Assembly: GCA_964416315.1 (NCBI GenBank)
Contig: CAYQDR010000102.1
Span: 1-17,838, forward strand
Reading direction: 5' to 3'
DNA: 17,838 nt
Source: CAYQDR01 sp964416315
GTDB taxonomy: Bacteria; Methylomirabilota; Methylomirabilia; Rokubacteriales; DASRDR01
Position 1 is the first letter of the stretch. Every line of letters begins with the position of its first letter. The notes below the pieces were generated by a model. That model was not told the origin of the DNA, did no database searches, and was given only the letters and a program-made list of their open reading frames with translations. A program made the translations under genes and the position numbers. This document shows, piece after piece, positions 1 to 7,087 of this stretch.

Positions 1-64
1 TCTCGCCATCTGGTCGCGACGGCTCCGGCCTGCGGCCTCCGCGACGTCGCTCCCTTCTTCGGTC

Positions 65-826
65 CTACGCCTGCGGCTGATGGATGATGAGCGGCACCCC
101 GCCCGTCGGATCCGGCCCGAGGACGATCCCCACCGCGTCCCGCCGGTAACCGAGGCCGCGCGCGTCCAGCCGCGCGCCGACGAAGTCCAGGCTGCGCGAC
201 ATCATGCGGAGCATCGAGAGGCCGGGTTTCCCGGCGGTCGTGGTCGTCGAGCCGAACTGGAGGGCGACCCCGGCGGCGGCGGCGAGCTGCGCGATCGACC
301 AGTCGGGATGAGAGATGCGGATGGGCAAGCCGAACATGTCCCGGAAGAGGTAGACGGCCGTCCGCACGTCCTCGACGATCAGGTGAGCCACCGTGACCGC
401 CACCGGGCTCTCCGGCAGCTTCGCGGACGCGGGGGGCGTGGCCAGCTCGACCAGGATGCCCGCGGTCGAGCGGGGGTGGACGAAGGCGATCATCCCCACG
501 AGCCCCTTCCGGGGCTTCGTGTCGATCATCTCCACCCCGGTCCCCCAGAAACGCTGGACGTCGCGCCCGACGTCGTCCGACTGGAAGCAGAGGTGGTGAA
601 GCCGCGGGCCCCGGCGCTCGATAAACCGGCCCACCGGGGTGTCCGGGCCGGTGGGCTCGAGCAGCTCGATCTCGCACGACCCGGACGCGAGCAGGGCCGC
701 CCGCACGCCCTGGTCGGGCAGCTCCGCCTCGCGGATGAGCGGCAGGCCGAGCGTGTCCCGCCAGAAGCCACACGCGTCCTTGAGGCTCCGAACCGCGACC
801 CCGACGTGGTGGATACCCTTGATCAT
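65..826 (-). CDS. Two-domain VOC (glyoxalase/methylmalonyl-CoA epimerase-like) protein
   Basis: A 253-residue protein with two vicinal-oxygen-chelate modules. The N-terminal module (about residues 1-132) resembles methylmalonyl-CoA epimerase: it opens IKGIHHVGVAV, has RLHHLCF near residue 76 and ends GILVELATPP, so the His, His and Glu metal ligands of the family are present. The C-terminal module (about 140-253: VAHLIVEDVRTAVYLFRDMFGLP ... LIIHQ) is more degenerate. True epimerases are about 130-150 residues with one module, so this is probably a dioxygenase, lyase or isomerase relative; the substrate cannot be read from sequence. ATG at 826 follows a GAGGG ribosome site and lies 4 nt after the cupin stop, so it is the third gene of the Nudix-cupin-VOC operon. 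The last 64 bases of the window on this side contain nothing I recognise. Confidence 0.85.
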   Translation of the reverse strand: MIKGIHHVGVAVRSLKDACGFWRDTLGLPLIREAELPDQGVRAALLASGSCEIELLEPTGPDTPVGRFIERRGPRLHHLCFQSDDVGRDVQRFWGTGVEMIDTKPRKGLVGMIAFVHPRSTAGILVELATPPASAKLPESPVAVTVAHLIVEDVRTAVYLFRDMFGLPIRISHPDWSIAQLAAAAGVALQFGSTTTTAGKPGLSMLRMMSRSLDFVGARLDARGLGYRRDAVGIVLGPDPTGGVPLIIHQPQA

Positions 827-830
827 GCCC

Positions 831-1235
831 TCACTCGTCGTAGTGGTAGGTGATTTCGCCGAACGTGTCGGTCGGGAAGATCCACACGAAGCGGAGCGGC
901 CGCGTCCCGGTGTTCCGGGTCCGGTGCCGGGCGTTCGGCGGGATGAAGAGCGCGGTGCCCGGCCCGACCGGTGTGGTGACGTCGTCGATCTCGCTGACCC
1001 CGTCCCCCTCGAGCACGTAGTACACCTCGCCCGGCGCGTGGTGGTGCAAGAGCAGGGCGGCGCCCGGCGGGATCTCGCACGTCCCGACCGTCAGGGCCCG
1101 GGACGGCGTCCGCTCGCCCCCGACGAGGAGCTTCCAGCGGATCGGGCTCTTCGCGTGGACCGCCGGGTCCGCCCACCCTTCCCAGGGGCAGTCGGCCTCG
1201 CGGACGACGGCGGGACGCACGGGATCGCCCGTCAC
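831..1235 (-). CDS. Small single-domain cupin protein
   Basis: About 134 residues. The cupin core is clear: PGAALLLHHHAPGEVYYVLEGDG carries the first motif (HHH...E as metal ligands) and PVGPGTALFIPPNARHRTRN carries the second with its His. The open frame extends further 5' inside the Nudix gene, but that extension is low-complexity Arg/Ala/Gly shadow sequence. The likely start is GTG at 1235-1233, which overlaps the Nudix TGA as GTGA, a typical coupled arrangement. The C-terminal text (RFVWIFPTDTFGEITYHYDE) resembles small cupins found beside oxygenases and epimerases. It probably binds a divalent metal; it could be an enzyme or a small-molecule sensor. The next gene, the VOC protein, starts 4 nt after its stop. 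Confidence 0.8.
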   Translation of the reverse strand: MTGDPVRPAVVREADCPWEGWADPAVHAKSPIRWKLLVGGERTPSRALTVGTCEIPPGAALLLHHHAPGEVYYVLEGDGVSEIDDVTTPVGPGTALFIPPNARHRTRNTGTRPLRFVWIFPTDTFGEITYHYDE

Positions 1236-1687
1236 CGGATGAAGGGCGCGGATTGCGCGGCGAGCGCGTCGGCGATCCGCTGCCGGTGGGGCGGGACCAG
1301 GTCCGGCGGCAGCGCGTCCGGCGCGACCCAGGCGAGCGCGAGCGTCTCCCCCGGCCCCGGCCGGGGCGCCCCCCCGCGAAGCTCGCACGCGAAGCAGAGG
1401 TTCACGTAGTGCCAGACGCGACCGTCCGGGTAGCGCACGATCTGGAGCCGCGGGTCGGAGTAGACGCCGATGAGGCGCCCCACCGCCACCTCGTAGCCCG
1501 TCTCCTCCCGCACCTCCCGCTCCAGCGCGGCCGTGACCGTCTCGCCGATCTCGACGGACCCGCTGGGGAGGTTCCACTGGCCGCTGTCCGCCCGCTGCGC
1601 CAGGAGCAGGCGGCCATCGCGCAGGATCACGGCCGAAACGCTCGGCCGGATCGCCTGCGCCCGGGACCAGTCAGGCTCGATCTCCAC
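1232..1687 (-). CDS. Nudix hydrolase
   Basis: A 151-residue Nudix (MutT-like) pyrophosphohydrolase. The Nudix box is complete at about residues 43-65: G-SVEIGE followed by REVREETGYEV, matching Gx5Ex7REUxEExGU, so the Mg2+-binding glutamates are present. The flanking strands RPSVSAVILRDGRLLLAQRADSG and QWNLPSG are also typical. Length is normal for the family. The substrate (nucleotide, ADP-ribose or other X-linked diphosphate) is not readable. Start is GTG at 1687, first gene of a minus-strand operon whose next member (cupin) begins inside its stop codon. The 117-bp gap upstream is shared with the divergent phosphotriesterase gene. Confidence 0.88.
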   Translation of the reverse strand: MEIEPDWSRAQAIRPSVSAVILRDGRLLLAQRADSGQWNLPSGSVEIGETVTAALEREVREETGYEVAVGRLIGVYSDPRLQIVRYPDGRVWHYVNLCFACELRGGAPRPGPGETLALAWVAPDALPPDLVPPHRQRIADALAAQSAPFIR

Positions 1688-1733
1688 GGCCCCCCAACGC
1701 TACTCCAGGCCCGACGCGACTGCAACCTCGGGG

Positions 1734-1763
1734 TTGTCTCATCTGGGAGCGCCGCCGTAGACT
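1734..1763 (+). promoter_or_regulatory. Candidate sigma70-type promoter of the phosphotriesterase-MFS pair
   Basis: TTGTCT (1734-1739) and TAGACT (1758-1763) are separated by 18 nt in the gap between divergent genes, which puts transcription start about 35 nt before the ATG at 1805. A small hairpin, GGTTG-TCGC-CAACC (1776-1789), sits between the putative start and the strong AAAGGAGG ribosome site (1792-1799). Seen by eye only. In such GC-rich DNA a six-base match is weak evidence, although the location is right. Confidence 0.35.
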
Positions 1764-1804
1764 CGACGCGGTACCGGTTGTCGCCAACCCCAAAGGAGGC
1801 ACAC

Positions 1805-2857
1805 ATGGCACGCTCGCCCCTCGCCGGCAAGGCGCAGACCGTCCTCGGCCCGGTCCCGGCCGAGGAGCTCGGCATCACGCTTCCCCACGAGCACCTCCTC
1901 ATCGACTTCCGCTTCATGTACCGCGAGCCGGAGGGCGCCGGCGGACGCGGGCGCGGGCTCGAGCCGCTCGGGCTCCGGAACCACTACGAGGTGCTCTACG
2001 ACTGGACGCGCAACCTCGACAACCTCCAGCTCCTCGACGAGCCGACGGCGATCGAGGAGGCGCTCCTCTACCGCTGGGAGGGCGGCCGGACGCTCGTGGA
2101 CCCGACGAACGTGGGGCTCGCGCGGGACCCGCTCGCGCTCCAGCGGATCGCCCGCGCGACCGGGCTCCACGTGATCATGGGCGCGGGATACTACGTGGGC
2201 CCCGCGCACCCGCCGGACATGGACACGAAGGGCGAGGGCGCGATCACGCGCGAGATCGTGCGCGACCTGACCGAGGGCGTGGGCGACACGGGCGTGCGCG
2301 CCGGGCTCATCGGCGAGATCGGCTGCTCCTGGCCGTGGACGCCGAACGAGAAGAAGTCGGTCCGGGCCGCCGCCGAGGCGGCCAAGCAGACCGGCGCCCC
2401 GCTCATGATCCATCCCGGCCGCAACCCTGCGGCGCCCGAGGCGCACCTCGAGGAGGTGCGGAAGACCGGGCTCGACCTCCGGCGCGTCATCATGTGCCAC
2501 ATCGACCGCACGATCTCGGACGCGGCGCGCCTCAAGGCGATCGCGGAGACGGGCTGCTCCCTCGAGTACGACCTCTTCGGGCTGGAGGTCTCCTTCTACC
2601 CGATGAGCGACTTCGAGATCCCGTCCGACGCCGAGCGGATGCGGCAGATCCTCTGGCTCGTCGAGCAGGGGCACGGCCGTCAGGTCCTCATGGCCCACGA
2701 CATCTGCTTCAAGGTGCGGCTCGTGCGTTACGGCGGCCACGGCTACGCGCACATCCTCCGGCACATCGTCCCGCGCCTGAGACGAAAAGGGTTGGGGGAG
2801 AAGGACGTCTGGATGCTCATCGCCGAAAATCCCAGCCGTGCGGTGACGTTCGCGTGA
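1805..2857 (+). CDS. Phosphotriesterase-family (Php-like) metal-dependent hydrolase
   Basis: A 350-residue TIM-barrel amidohydrolase of the phosphotriesterase family. All binuclear-metal ligands are visible: HEH (H28, H30 in LPHEHLLIDF), E171 in GLIGEIG, H203 in MIHPG, H232 in MCHID and D299 in LMAHDICFK. Position 171 is Glu, as in the E. coli Php subgroup, where classic phosphotriesterases and lactonases have a carboxylated Lys. This argues for a lactonase, carboxylesterase or unknown C-O hydrolase rather than organophosphate activity. The ATG at 1805 was chosen because AAAGGAGG lies 5 nt upstream and the homology begins there, although the frame stays open to 1253. Its TGA overlaps the GTG of the MFS gene, so an imported compound may be hydrolysed by this enzyme (inference). 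Confidence 0.92.
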   Translation: MARSPLAGKAQTVLGPVPAEELGITLPHEHLLIDFRFMYREPEGAGGRGRGLEPLGLRNHYEVLYDWTRNLDNLQLLDEPTAIEEALLYRWEGGRTLVDPTNVGLARDPLALQRIARATGLHVIMGAGYYVGPAHPPDMDTKGEGAITREIVRDLTEGVGDTGVRAGLIGEIGCSWPWTPNEKKSVRAAAEAAKQTGAPLMIHPGRNPAAPEAHLEEVRKTGLDLRRVIMCHIDRTISDAARLKAIAETGCSLEYDLFGLEVSFYPMSDFEIPSDAERMRQILWLVEQGHGRQVLMAHDICFKVRLVRYGGHGYAHILRHIVPRLRRKGLGEKDVWMLIAENPSRAVTFA

Positions 2858-4041
2858 CGGCGGCGCGGCACCGCGCGCGGGCGGTCCTCGCGACCGCCGC
2901 CGGCGCGCACTTTCTCCACGACGGCTTCTCGGACATCCTCTACGTCTTCCTGCCCCTGTGGGCGGCCGAGTTCCGGCTCGGCTACGCCCAGGTCGGGATC
3001 ATCCGGACGATCTATTCGGGTGGGATGGCCGTCGCCCAGATCCCGGCCGGCCTCCTCGCGGAGCGCTGGGGGGAACGCCGCCTTCTCGCCGCCGGGACGC
3101 TGGTGACCGCGTGCGGCTTCATCGCGACGGGCTGGGCCGGTGGCTTCGTCTCCCTGCTCCTGATCTTGCTAGCGGCGGGCCTGGGCTCGGGGGCCCAGCA
3201 CCCGCTCTCGTCGTCGCTCGTCTCGAAGGCGTACGAGAGCGGATCGCGACGGGCGGCGCTCGGGACCTACAACGTCTCCGGAGACCTCGGGAAGGTGGCG
3301 GTGCCCGCCGTCCTCGCGCCCGTCGCCGCCATGGTCGGCTGGCGCGCCGCCTCGGCCGCCTACGGGGCGCTCGGGGTCCTCGGAGCCGCGGCCATCCTGG
3401 TCGTCCTCGGGTGGCTGCGCGCGGAGGCGGGCGGCCGCGAGGCCGGCCCGGCCGCGGGACCCGGCGGTGCGTGGGGGATCCGCGATCTGCGGGGCTTCCG
3501 CGCCCTCGTCGCGATCGGAATGCTCGACACCACGACCCGCACCGCCTTCCTGACCTTCCTCCCGTTCGCCCTCCTCGCCAAGGGCGCGACGATCGCGGGC
3601 GTCGGCGGCGCCCTGGCCGTGCTCTTCGCCGGCGGCGCGCTCGGGAAGTTCGCCTGCGGCCTCGCCGCCGAGCGGCTCGGCGTGATCCGGACGGTCGTGC
3701 TCACGGAGGCGGCGACCGCGCTCGGGATCCTCGCCGCGGTCGCGGCGCCGCTCGCGCCGGCCCTCGTCGTCCTCTTCCCGCTCGGCGTCGCGCTGAACGG
3801 GACCTCGTCGGTCCTTTACGGGACGGTGGCGGACCTCGTGACACCCGACCGCCGCTCGCGCGCTTACGCGCTCTACTACACGCTGACGGTCGGGGCGTCG
3901 GCGGTGGCGCCGGCGCTCTACGGCGCGCTGAGCGACGCGGTGGGGGTCACGACCACTCTGGTGATCAGCGGGATGGCCGTCCTGGCGACGATTCCGCTCT
4001 GCCCCGTCCTCCGCCCCGCGGTCGAAGCCCCGGCCGCGTAG
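2854..4041 (+). CDS. MFS transporter
   Basis: A 395-residue, very hydrophobic protein with about 12 predicted membrane helices in two halves. The loop after helix 2 has the MFS signature-like GLLAERWGERRLLAAG, and an equivalent GLAAERLGVIRTVV follows in the second half (about 268-281). HFLHDGFSDILYVFLPLW near the N-terminus resembles the fosmidomycin-resistance (Fsr) branch, though the substrate cannot be assigned. The frame is open far upstream inside the hydrolase gene, but GTG at 2854 overlaps the hydrolase stop (GTGA) and precedes the first helix directly, so I take it as the start. Co-translation with the phosphotriesterase-family enzyme suggests import or export of that enzyme's substrate or product. 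Confidence 0.88.
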   Translation: MTAARHRARAVLATAAGAHFLHDGFSDILYVFLPLWAAEFRLGYAQVGIIRTIYSGGMAVAQIPAGLLAERWGERRLLAAGTLVTACGFIATGWAGGFVSLLLILLAAGLGSGAQHPLSSSLVSKAYESGSRRAALGTYNVSGDLGKVAVPAVLAPVAAMVGWRAASAAYGALGVLGAAAILVVLGWLRAEAGGREAGPAAGPGGAWGIRDLRGFRALVAIGMLDTTTRTAFLTFLPFALLAKGATIAGVGGALAVLFAGGALGKFACGLAAERLGVIRTVVLTEAATALGILAAVAAPLAPALVVLFPLGVALNGTSSVLYGTVADLVTPDRRSRAYALYYTLTVGASAVAPALYGALSDAVGVTTTLVISGMAVLATIPLCPVLRPAVEAPAA

Positions 4042-4062
4042 TCCCACCCCCAACGCCGGCGA

Positions 4063-4260
4063 TCAGTTGCCGCCTGGCGCGAACAGCGCCAGGTCCGGGA
4101 TGTCGCGGAAGTCGTCGGGGTTGAGCGTCCAGAAGTGCGCGCCGTGCGCGATCGCGCAGGCGGCGACCGTGAGATCGATCATTCCGCTCAGCTCCCGTTC
4201 CGCCTCACGGAGCGGTCGCCGTGGGATCCCGGGCACCACGGTGTCGAAGATCTCATCCTC
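4063..4260 (-). pseudogene. 5'-truncated PIN-domain (VapC-type) toxin remnant
   Basis: Reading the minus strand from 4260 to the TGA at 4063-4065 gives about 65 residues that match the C-terminal half of a VapC PIN nuclease: GMIDLTVAACAIAHGAHFWT, then LNPDDFRDIPDLALF. The helix with its acidic residue (D in MIDLTVAA) and the final acidic position (NPDDF) are kept. The N-terminal half, with the first catalytic Asp and the middle Glu, is absent. No usable start codon precedes the homology, and upstream the frame runs into a C-rich/G-rich hairpin and then the neighbouring GNAT gene in a different frame. No antitoxin gene is visible. Most likely a dead remnant; nuclease activity is very unlikely. 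Confidence 0.65.
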
Positions 4261-4276
4261 CCCCCCAGCGGGGGAG
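4258..4276. repeat. G/C hairpin of the CTCCCCC...GGGGGAG type
   Basis: CTCCCCC (4258-4264) and GGGGGAG (4270-4276) form a 7-bp stem with loop CCAGC, followed by AGGG. It lies directly 3' of the GNAT stop codon, so it could act as its terminator, and exactly at the broken 5' end of the PIN remnant. It resembles the longer perfect hairpin at 14896-14920 and the one at 16821-16847, so these look like members of one intergenic hairpin family. Confidence 0.55.
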
Positions 4277-4282
4277 AGGGCG

Positions 4283-5266
4283 TTACCGCCAGTCGTCCAA
4301 TACGAAGTCGTCTTCGCGCTCGTACTCGGAGTGCTTTCCCCGTTTCATCCGGATCATCAGCATGTCCATGTGGTACCCGGACGCGAGCAGGGTCTGGTAT
4401 GCGCGCCAGTAGCCCGTGTACACGGGGGCGATGATCCGCTGGCAACCGGCGGCGACGCCGAACTCCTCACAGGCCGAGAGGAGCTGGGCGAAGTGCTCGG
4501 GGCGACGGCGGCCGGGATCGATCGCGGCGTACTTGACGTAGAGCGCCCCCTGAGGGGCCTCGGACACCCCGGGGGTGTGGCAAACGGCGAACCCGACGAC
4601 GGCGCGGTCCTTCTCGAGGAGGAGCGTATCGCCCAGGACCAGCCCGTCCACGATCTCGACCTCCTTGGTCAGGTCGAGGCCCCGGTAGAGCTTCCCGGTC
4701 AGCGCCCGGAGGCGGCGGAGGAGCCCCTTCTTCTTGCTCTCCTCGTACTGGGAGAACCGTCGGACCTGGGGCGCCCCCCGCGCGGCCTTCGGCGCACCCA
4801 TCGCCTCGCGCCGCTCGAGCGACTTCCCGGTGATCGCGACCAGCGCGCGGGGCTTGAAGTCGAACTTCTGGTAGAGGATGAGGTGCTTCGGGCTGTACGG
4901 ATAGGTCACCACGCCCTGGAGCGTCACGCGGTTCTCGTCGAAGAACGCCTGGGTCGCCTTGAGCAGGCCCTGCGCGACCTTCTGGTTCTGGTACGGCGTG
5001 AGGACCGCGACCGGGCCGAAGAGGCCGACGGTGCCCCAGCAGACGGCCACCGAGGCGCCGACGATCTTCGACTCGTTCTCCTCGGCGACGTAGCACCCCC
5101 ACGGCTCCATGAGCCAGCGGTGGTGCACGTACTGGGCCCCGCCGAAGACCTGGCGGGGCCGCGAGCCGAGCTGGCGCTCGAAGAAGTCGCCGAAGGCGGA
5201 CTCGATGACCTCCTTCACGCGGGCCAGGTCGCCCTTCTTGACCCGACGGACCTTGATTACGGTCAT
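4283..5266 (-). CDS. Tandem GNAT-fold N-acetyltransferase
   Basis: A 327-residue protein. The N-terminal part (about 1-150) is a GNAT domain: after the strand GASVAVCWGTVGLFGPVAVLTPYQ comes QNQKVAQGLLKA, which fits the acetyl-CoA-binding (Q/R)xxG-type loop in altered form (QKVAQG). SPKHLILYQKFDFKPRA is the typical 'xxxFYxKxGF' end of the fold. A second alpha/beta half (about 215-315) ends in APVYTGYWRAYQTLLASGY, again a GNAT-like terminus, so the protein looks like a fused or degenerate duplication. The substrate is unknown. ATG at 5266 follows a GGGCGAG ribosome site. It lies 19 nt downstream of the reductase on the same strand, so the two are probably co-transcribed. Confidence 0.82.
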   Translation of the reverse strand: MTVIKVRRVKKGDLARVKEVIESAFGDFFERQLGSRPRQVFGGAQYVHHRWLMEPWGCYVAEENESKIVGASVAVCWGTVGLFGPVAVLTPYQNQKVAQGLLKATQAFFDENRVTLQGVVTYPYSPKHLILYQKFDFKPRALVAITGKSLERREAMGAPKAARGAPQVRRFSQYEESKKKGLLRRLRALTGKLYRGLDLTKEVEIVDGLVLGDTLLLEKDRAVVGFAVCHTPGVSEAPQGALYVKYAAIDPGRRRPEHFAQLLSACEEFGVAAGCQRIIAPVYTGYWRAYQTLLASGYHMDMLMIRMKRGKHSEYEREDDFVLDDWR

Positions 5267-5285
5267 GCTCGCCCTTGGGGCGCGC

Positions 5286-6182
5286 TCAGCCGCGCTTGCG
5301 GACCTGGGTCCCGGCGAGATCCTCCAGCACGGTGACGATCCCCGAGTGGTCCAGGCCCCCGCGCCCCCGCACCCGGGCCGCGCTGAACAGCTCCTGGACG
5401 ACCGCCGTCGCCGGGAGCGGCACCCCGAGCGCCCGGGCGGCGTCCATGATGAGTCCCAGGTCTTTGTAGTGGAGGTCGATCTTGAAGCCGGGCTTGAACT
5501 CGTGCGCCAGGTAGTTCGGCGTTTTCTGGTCGAGGCAGCGCGACCCGGCGAGGCCGCCGCCGAGGGCGCGGAGCGTCAGCTCGATGTCGAGCCCGGCCTT
5601 GGCGGCGAGCGTCAGCGCCTCGGCCAGCGCCGTCAGGTTCACCGCGACGATGATCTGGTTCGCGAGCTTCGTGAACCCGCCCGAACCCAGGGGACCGAGG
5701 TGGGTGATCGTCTTCCCCATCGCCTGGAAGATCGGCAGCACCTCGTCGAACACCGCCTTGTCGCCCCCCACCATGATCGAGAGCGTTCCCTCGATCGCCC
5801 CCTTCTCCCCCCCGGAGACGGGCGCGTCGAGCATCCGGGCCCTCTTCTGGGCGAGCGCGGCCCCGACTTTCTGCGAGACGATCGGCGAGATCGTGGACAT
5901 GTCCACGACGACCTGGCCGGACTGCGCCCCCTCGACGAGGCCGCGCGGGCCGAGAGCAACCTGCTCGACGTCGGGCGAGTTCGGGAGCATGAGGATGATC
6001 AGCCGGGTCTCCCGCGCGATGGCCGCGGGCGAGTCCGCCGCCTTGGCGCCGAGGCCCACCAGCTCCTGGACCGCCGCCTGGCTCCGGTTGTGGACGATCA
6101 GGCTGTGCCCGGCCTTCAGGAGGTTCTTCGCCATGGGTCGACCCATGATGCCAAGCCCGATGAAGCCGATGAGCCCCTGCAT
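5286..6182 (-). CDS. NAD(P)-dependent beta-hydroxyacid dehydrogenase (3-hydroxyisobutyrate dehydrogenase/GarR family)
   Basis: 298 residues, normal for the family. The Rossmann loop is IGFIGLGIMGRPMAKNL at the N-terminus, the substrate-binding signature DAPVSGGEKGA lies at 119-129, and the catalytic lysine is K172 in GGFTKLANQ. The second strand ends VHNRS: Asn-Arg after strand beta-2 rather than an acidic residue suggests NADPH preference. Likely substrates are tartronate semialdehyde, succinic semialdehyde or 3-hydroxyisobutyrate. The frame is open back to 6278, but ATG at 6182 has a near-perfect AGGAGG site 7 nt before it and places the Rossmann motif at residue 5. It is the first gene of the pair with the GNAT gene, transcribed away from the reactivation/BHMT operon. 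Confidence 0.92.
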   Translation of the reverse strand: MQGLIGFIGLGIMGRPMAKNLLKAGHSLIVHNRSQAAVQELVGLGAKAADSPAAIARETRLIILMLPNSPDVEQVALGPRGLVEGAQSGQVVVDMSTISPIVSQKVGAALAQKRARMLDAPVSGGEKGAIEGTLSIMVGGDKAVFDEVLPIFQAMGKTITHLGPLGSGGFTKLANQIIVAVNLTALAEALTLAAKAGLDIELTLRALGGGLAGSRCLDQKTPNYLAHEFKPGFKIDLHYKDLGLIMDAARALGVPLPATAVVQELFSAARVRGRGGLDHSGIVTVLEDLAGTQVRKRG

Positions 6183-6261
6183 TGTTCTCCTCCTGGGCCT
6201 CCTGACGTGGGAGAGTTTCGGGGCAGGCCACGCGGGAGAGAGCGCGGCGCGGTTCGCCGTT

Positions 6262-6291
6262 CGATTACCACACCGCACGCCGCGACGTCAA
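6262..6291 (-). promoter_or_regulatory. Candidate sigma70-type promoter for the beta-hydroxyacid dehydrogenase gene
   Basis: On the minus strand TTGACG (6291-6286) and TAATCG (6267-6262) are separated by 18 nt, giving a start near 6255 and a leader of about 73 nt before the AGGAGG site of the dehydrogenase. It lies in the 176-bp gap between divergent genes and is the best promoter-like match I saw in the window. The rest of the gap shows no clear feature; no convincing promoter for the plus-strand gene at 6359 could be picked. Confidence 0.45.
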
Positions 6292-6358
6292 GGGCGGTGC
6301 GTGCCCGGGGCGCGCAAGAGGCGCGCGCCTGTGCTACTCTTCGGAAGCGCTCAGCGCG

Positions 6359-7060
6359 ATGCCGCAGGTGACCGGGATCGGCCGTGACACCGTGGGCGAT
6401 GCGGAGGGCGGCCCGGCGCTCGCGTCCTGGACGCCCGGGGTCGTCGAGCGCTGGCGGCCGGCGGCCTTCGCGGTCGACCCGTGGACCGTCCTCAGGCTCG
6501 CCCGCTACCGCCGGCGCGAGGCGGTGCCGGCGGCGGTCTGGGAGGTGGCGCGGGCGATGGCCGCGCGGGTGCCCGAGCTCGGCGAGCCCCTCGCGCTGCT
6601 CCGGCCCCTGCGCGTCGCGGCGGCGGGGCCCGAGGGGGCCCGGCTCGCCGACGGGACGGTCTTCTCCGGCCGCGGGGTTGGCCGGCTGCTCGAGGGGTGC
6701 CCGCTCGCCGCGGCGTTCGTCCTGACGCTCGGCCCCCGGCTCGAGGCGGAGACGGCAGCGCTCGCCGAGCGGCGCGAGCTGCTCGAGGCGTTCCTTCTGG
6801 ACACGGCGGGCTGGGCCGCGATCGAGAGCGCAGTCCGCGCCCTGCGCTTGGACCTCGCGGGGCGGGCGCGCGCGGACGGCTGGCGGGTGACACACCGTCT
6901 GGCGCCCGGGTACCAGGACTGGCCGCTCGCCGAGCAGCGGGGGCTCGTCGGCCTCTTCGGCGACGCCGGGGGCCTGGTCCGGCTGTCCGAGCACGGCGTG
7001 CTCGTACCCTTCAAGTCGGTGACGGGGCTGTTCGGCCTGCGCCCGGCGCGGGGCGGCTGA
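6359..7060 (+). CDS. Stand-alone methionine-synthase reactivation-domain protein
   Basis: A 233-residue protein resembling the C-terminal AdoMet-binding reactivation domain of cobalamin-dependent methionine synthase MetH, without any other MetH domain. The signature is THRLAPGYQDWPLAEQ (about 178-193), equivalent to the R-x-(S/A)-P-G-Y motif that contacts AdoMet in MetH, followed by LSEHGVLVPFKSVTGLFGL (about 209-227), equivalent to the 'M.P..SVSG' segment. The N-terminal half (helical, with FVLTLGPRLEAE at 120-131) is also as in stand-alone members of this family. In the cell it would reductively methylate cob(II)alamin on a partner corrinoid protein. The next gene, 27 nt downstream, is a BHMT-like methyltransferase with no corrinoid domain, so the partner must be encoded elsewhere. 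Start is ATG at 6359; its ribosome site is weak. Confidence 0.8.
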   Translation: MPQVTGIGRDTVGDAEGGPALASWTPGVVERWRPAAFAVDPWTVLRLARYRRREAVPAAVWEVARAMAARVPELGEPLALLRPLRVAAAGPEGARLADGTVFSGRGVGRLLEGCPLAAAFVLTLGPRLEAETAALAERRELLEAFLLDTAGWAAIESAVRALRLDLAGRARADGWRVTHRLAPGYQDWPLAEQRGLVGLFGDAGGLVRLSEHGVLVPFKSVTGLFGLRPARGG

Positions 7061-7087
7061 CCCAAGACGGAAAAGGAGAGCAGGCCA

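Noticed and set aside
80..853. Long plus-strand frame opposite the VOC gene
   Set aside because: Arg/His/Glu-rich composition, no recognisable motif; typical antisense shadow in GC-rich coding DNA.
831..1577. 248-residue version of the cupin protein
   Set aside because: The first 114 residues are Arg/Gly/Ala shadow sequence within the Nudix gene; the GTG at 1235 overlapping the Nudix stop is a better start.
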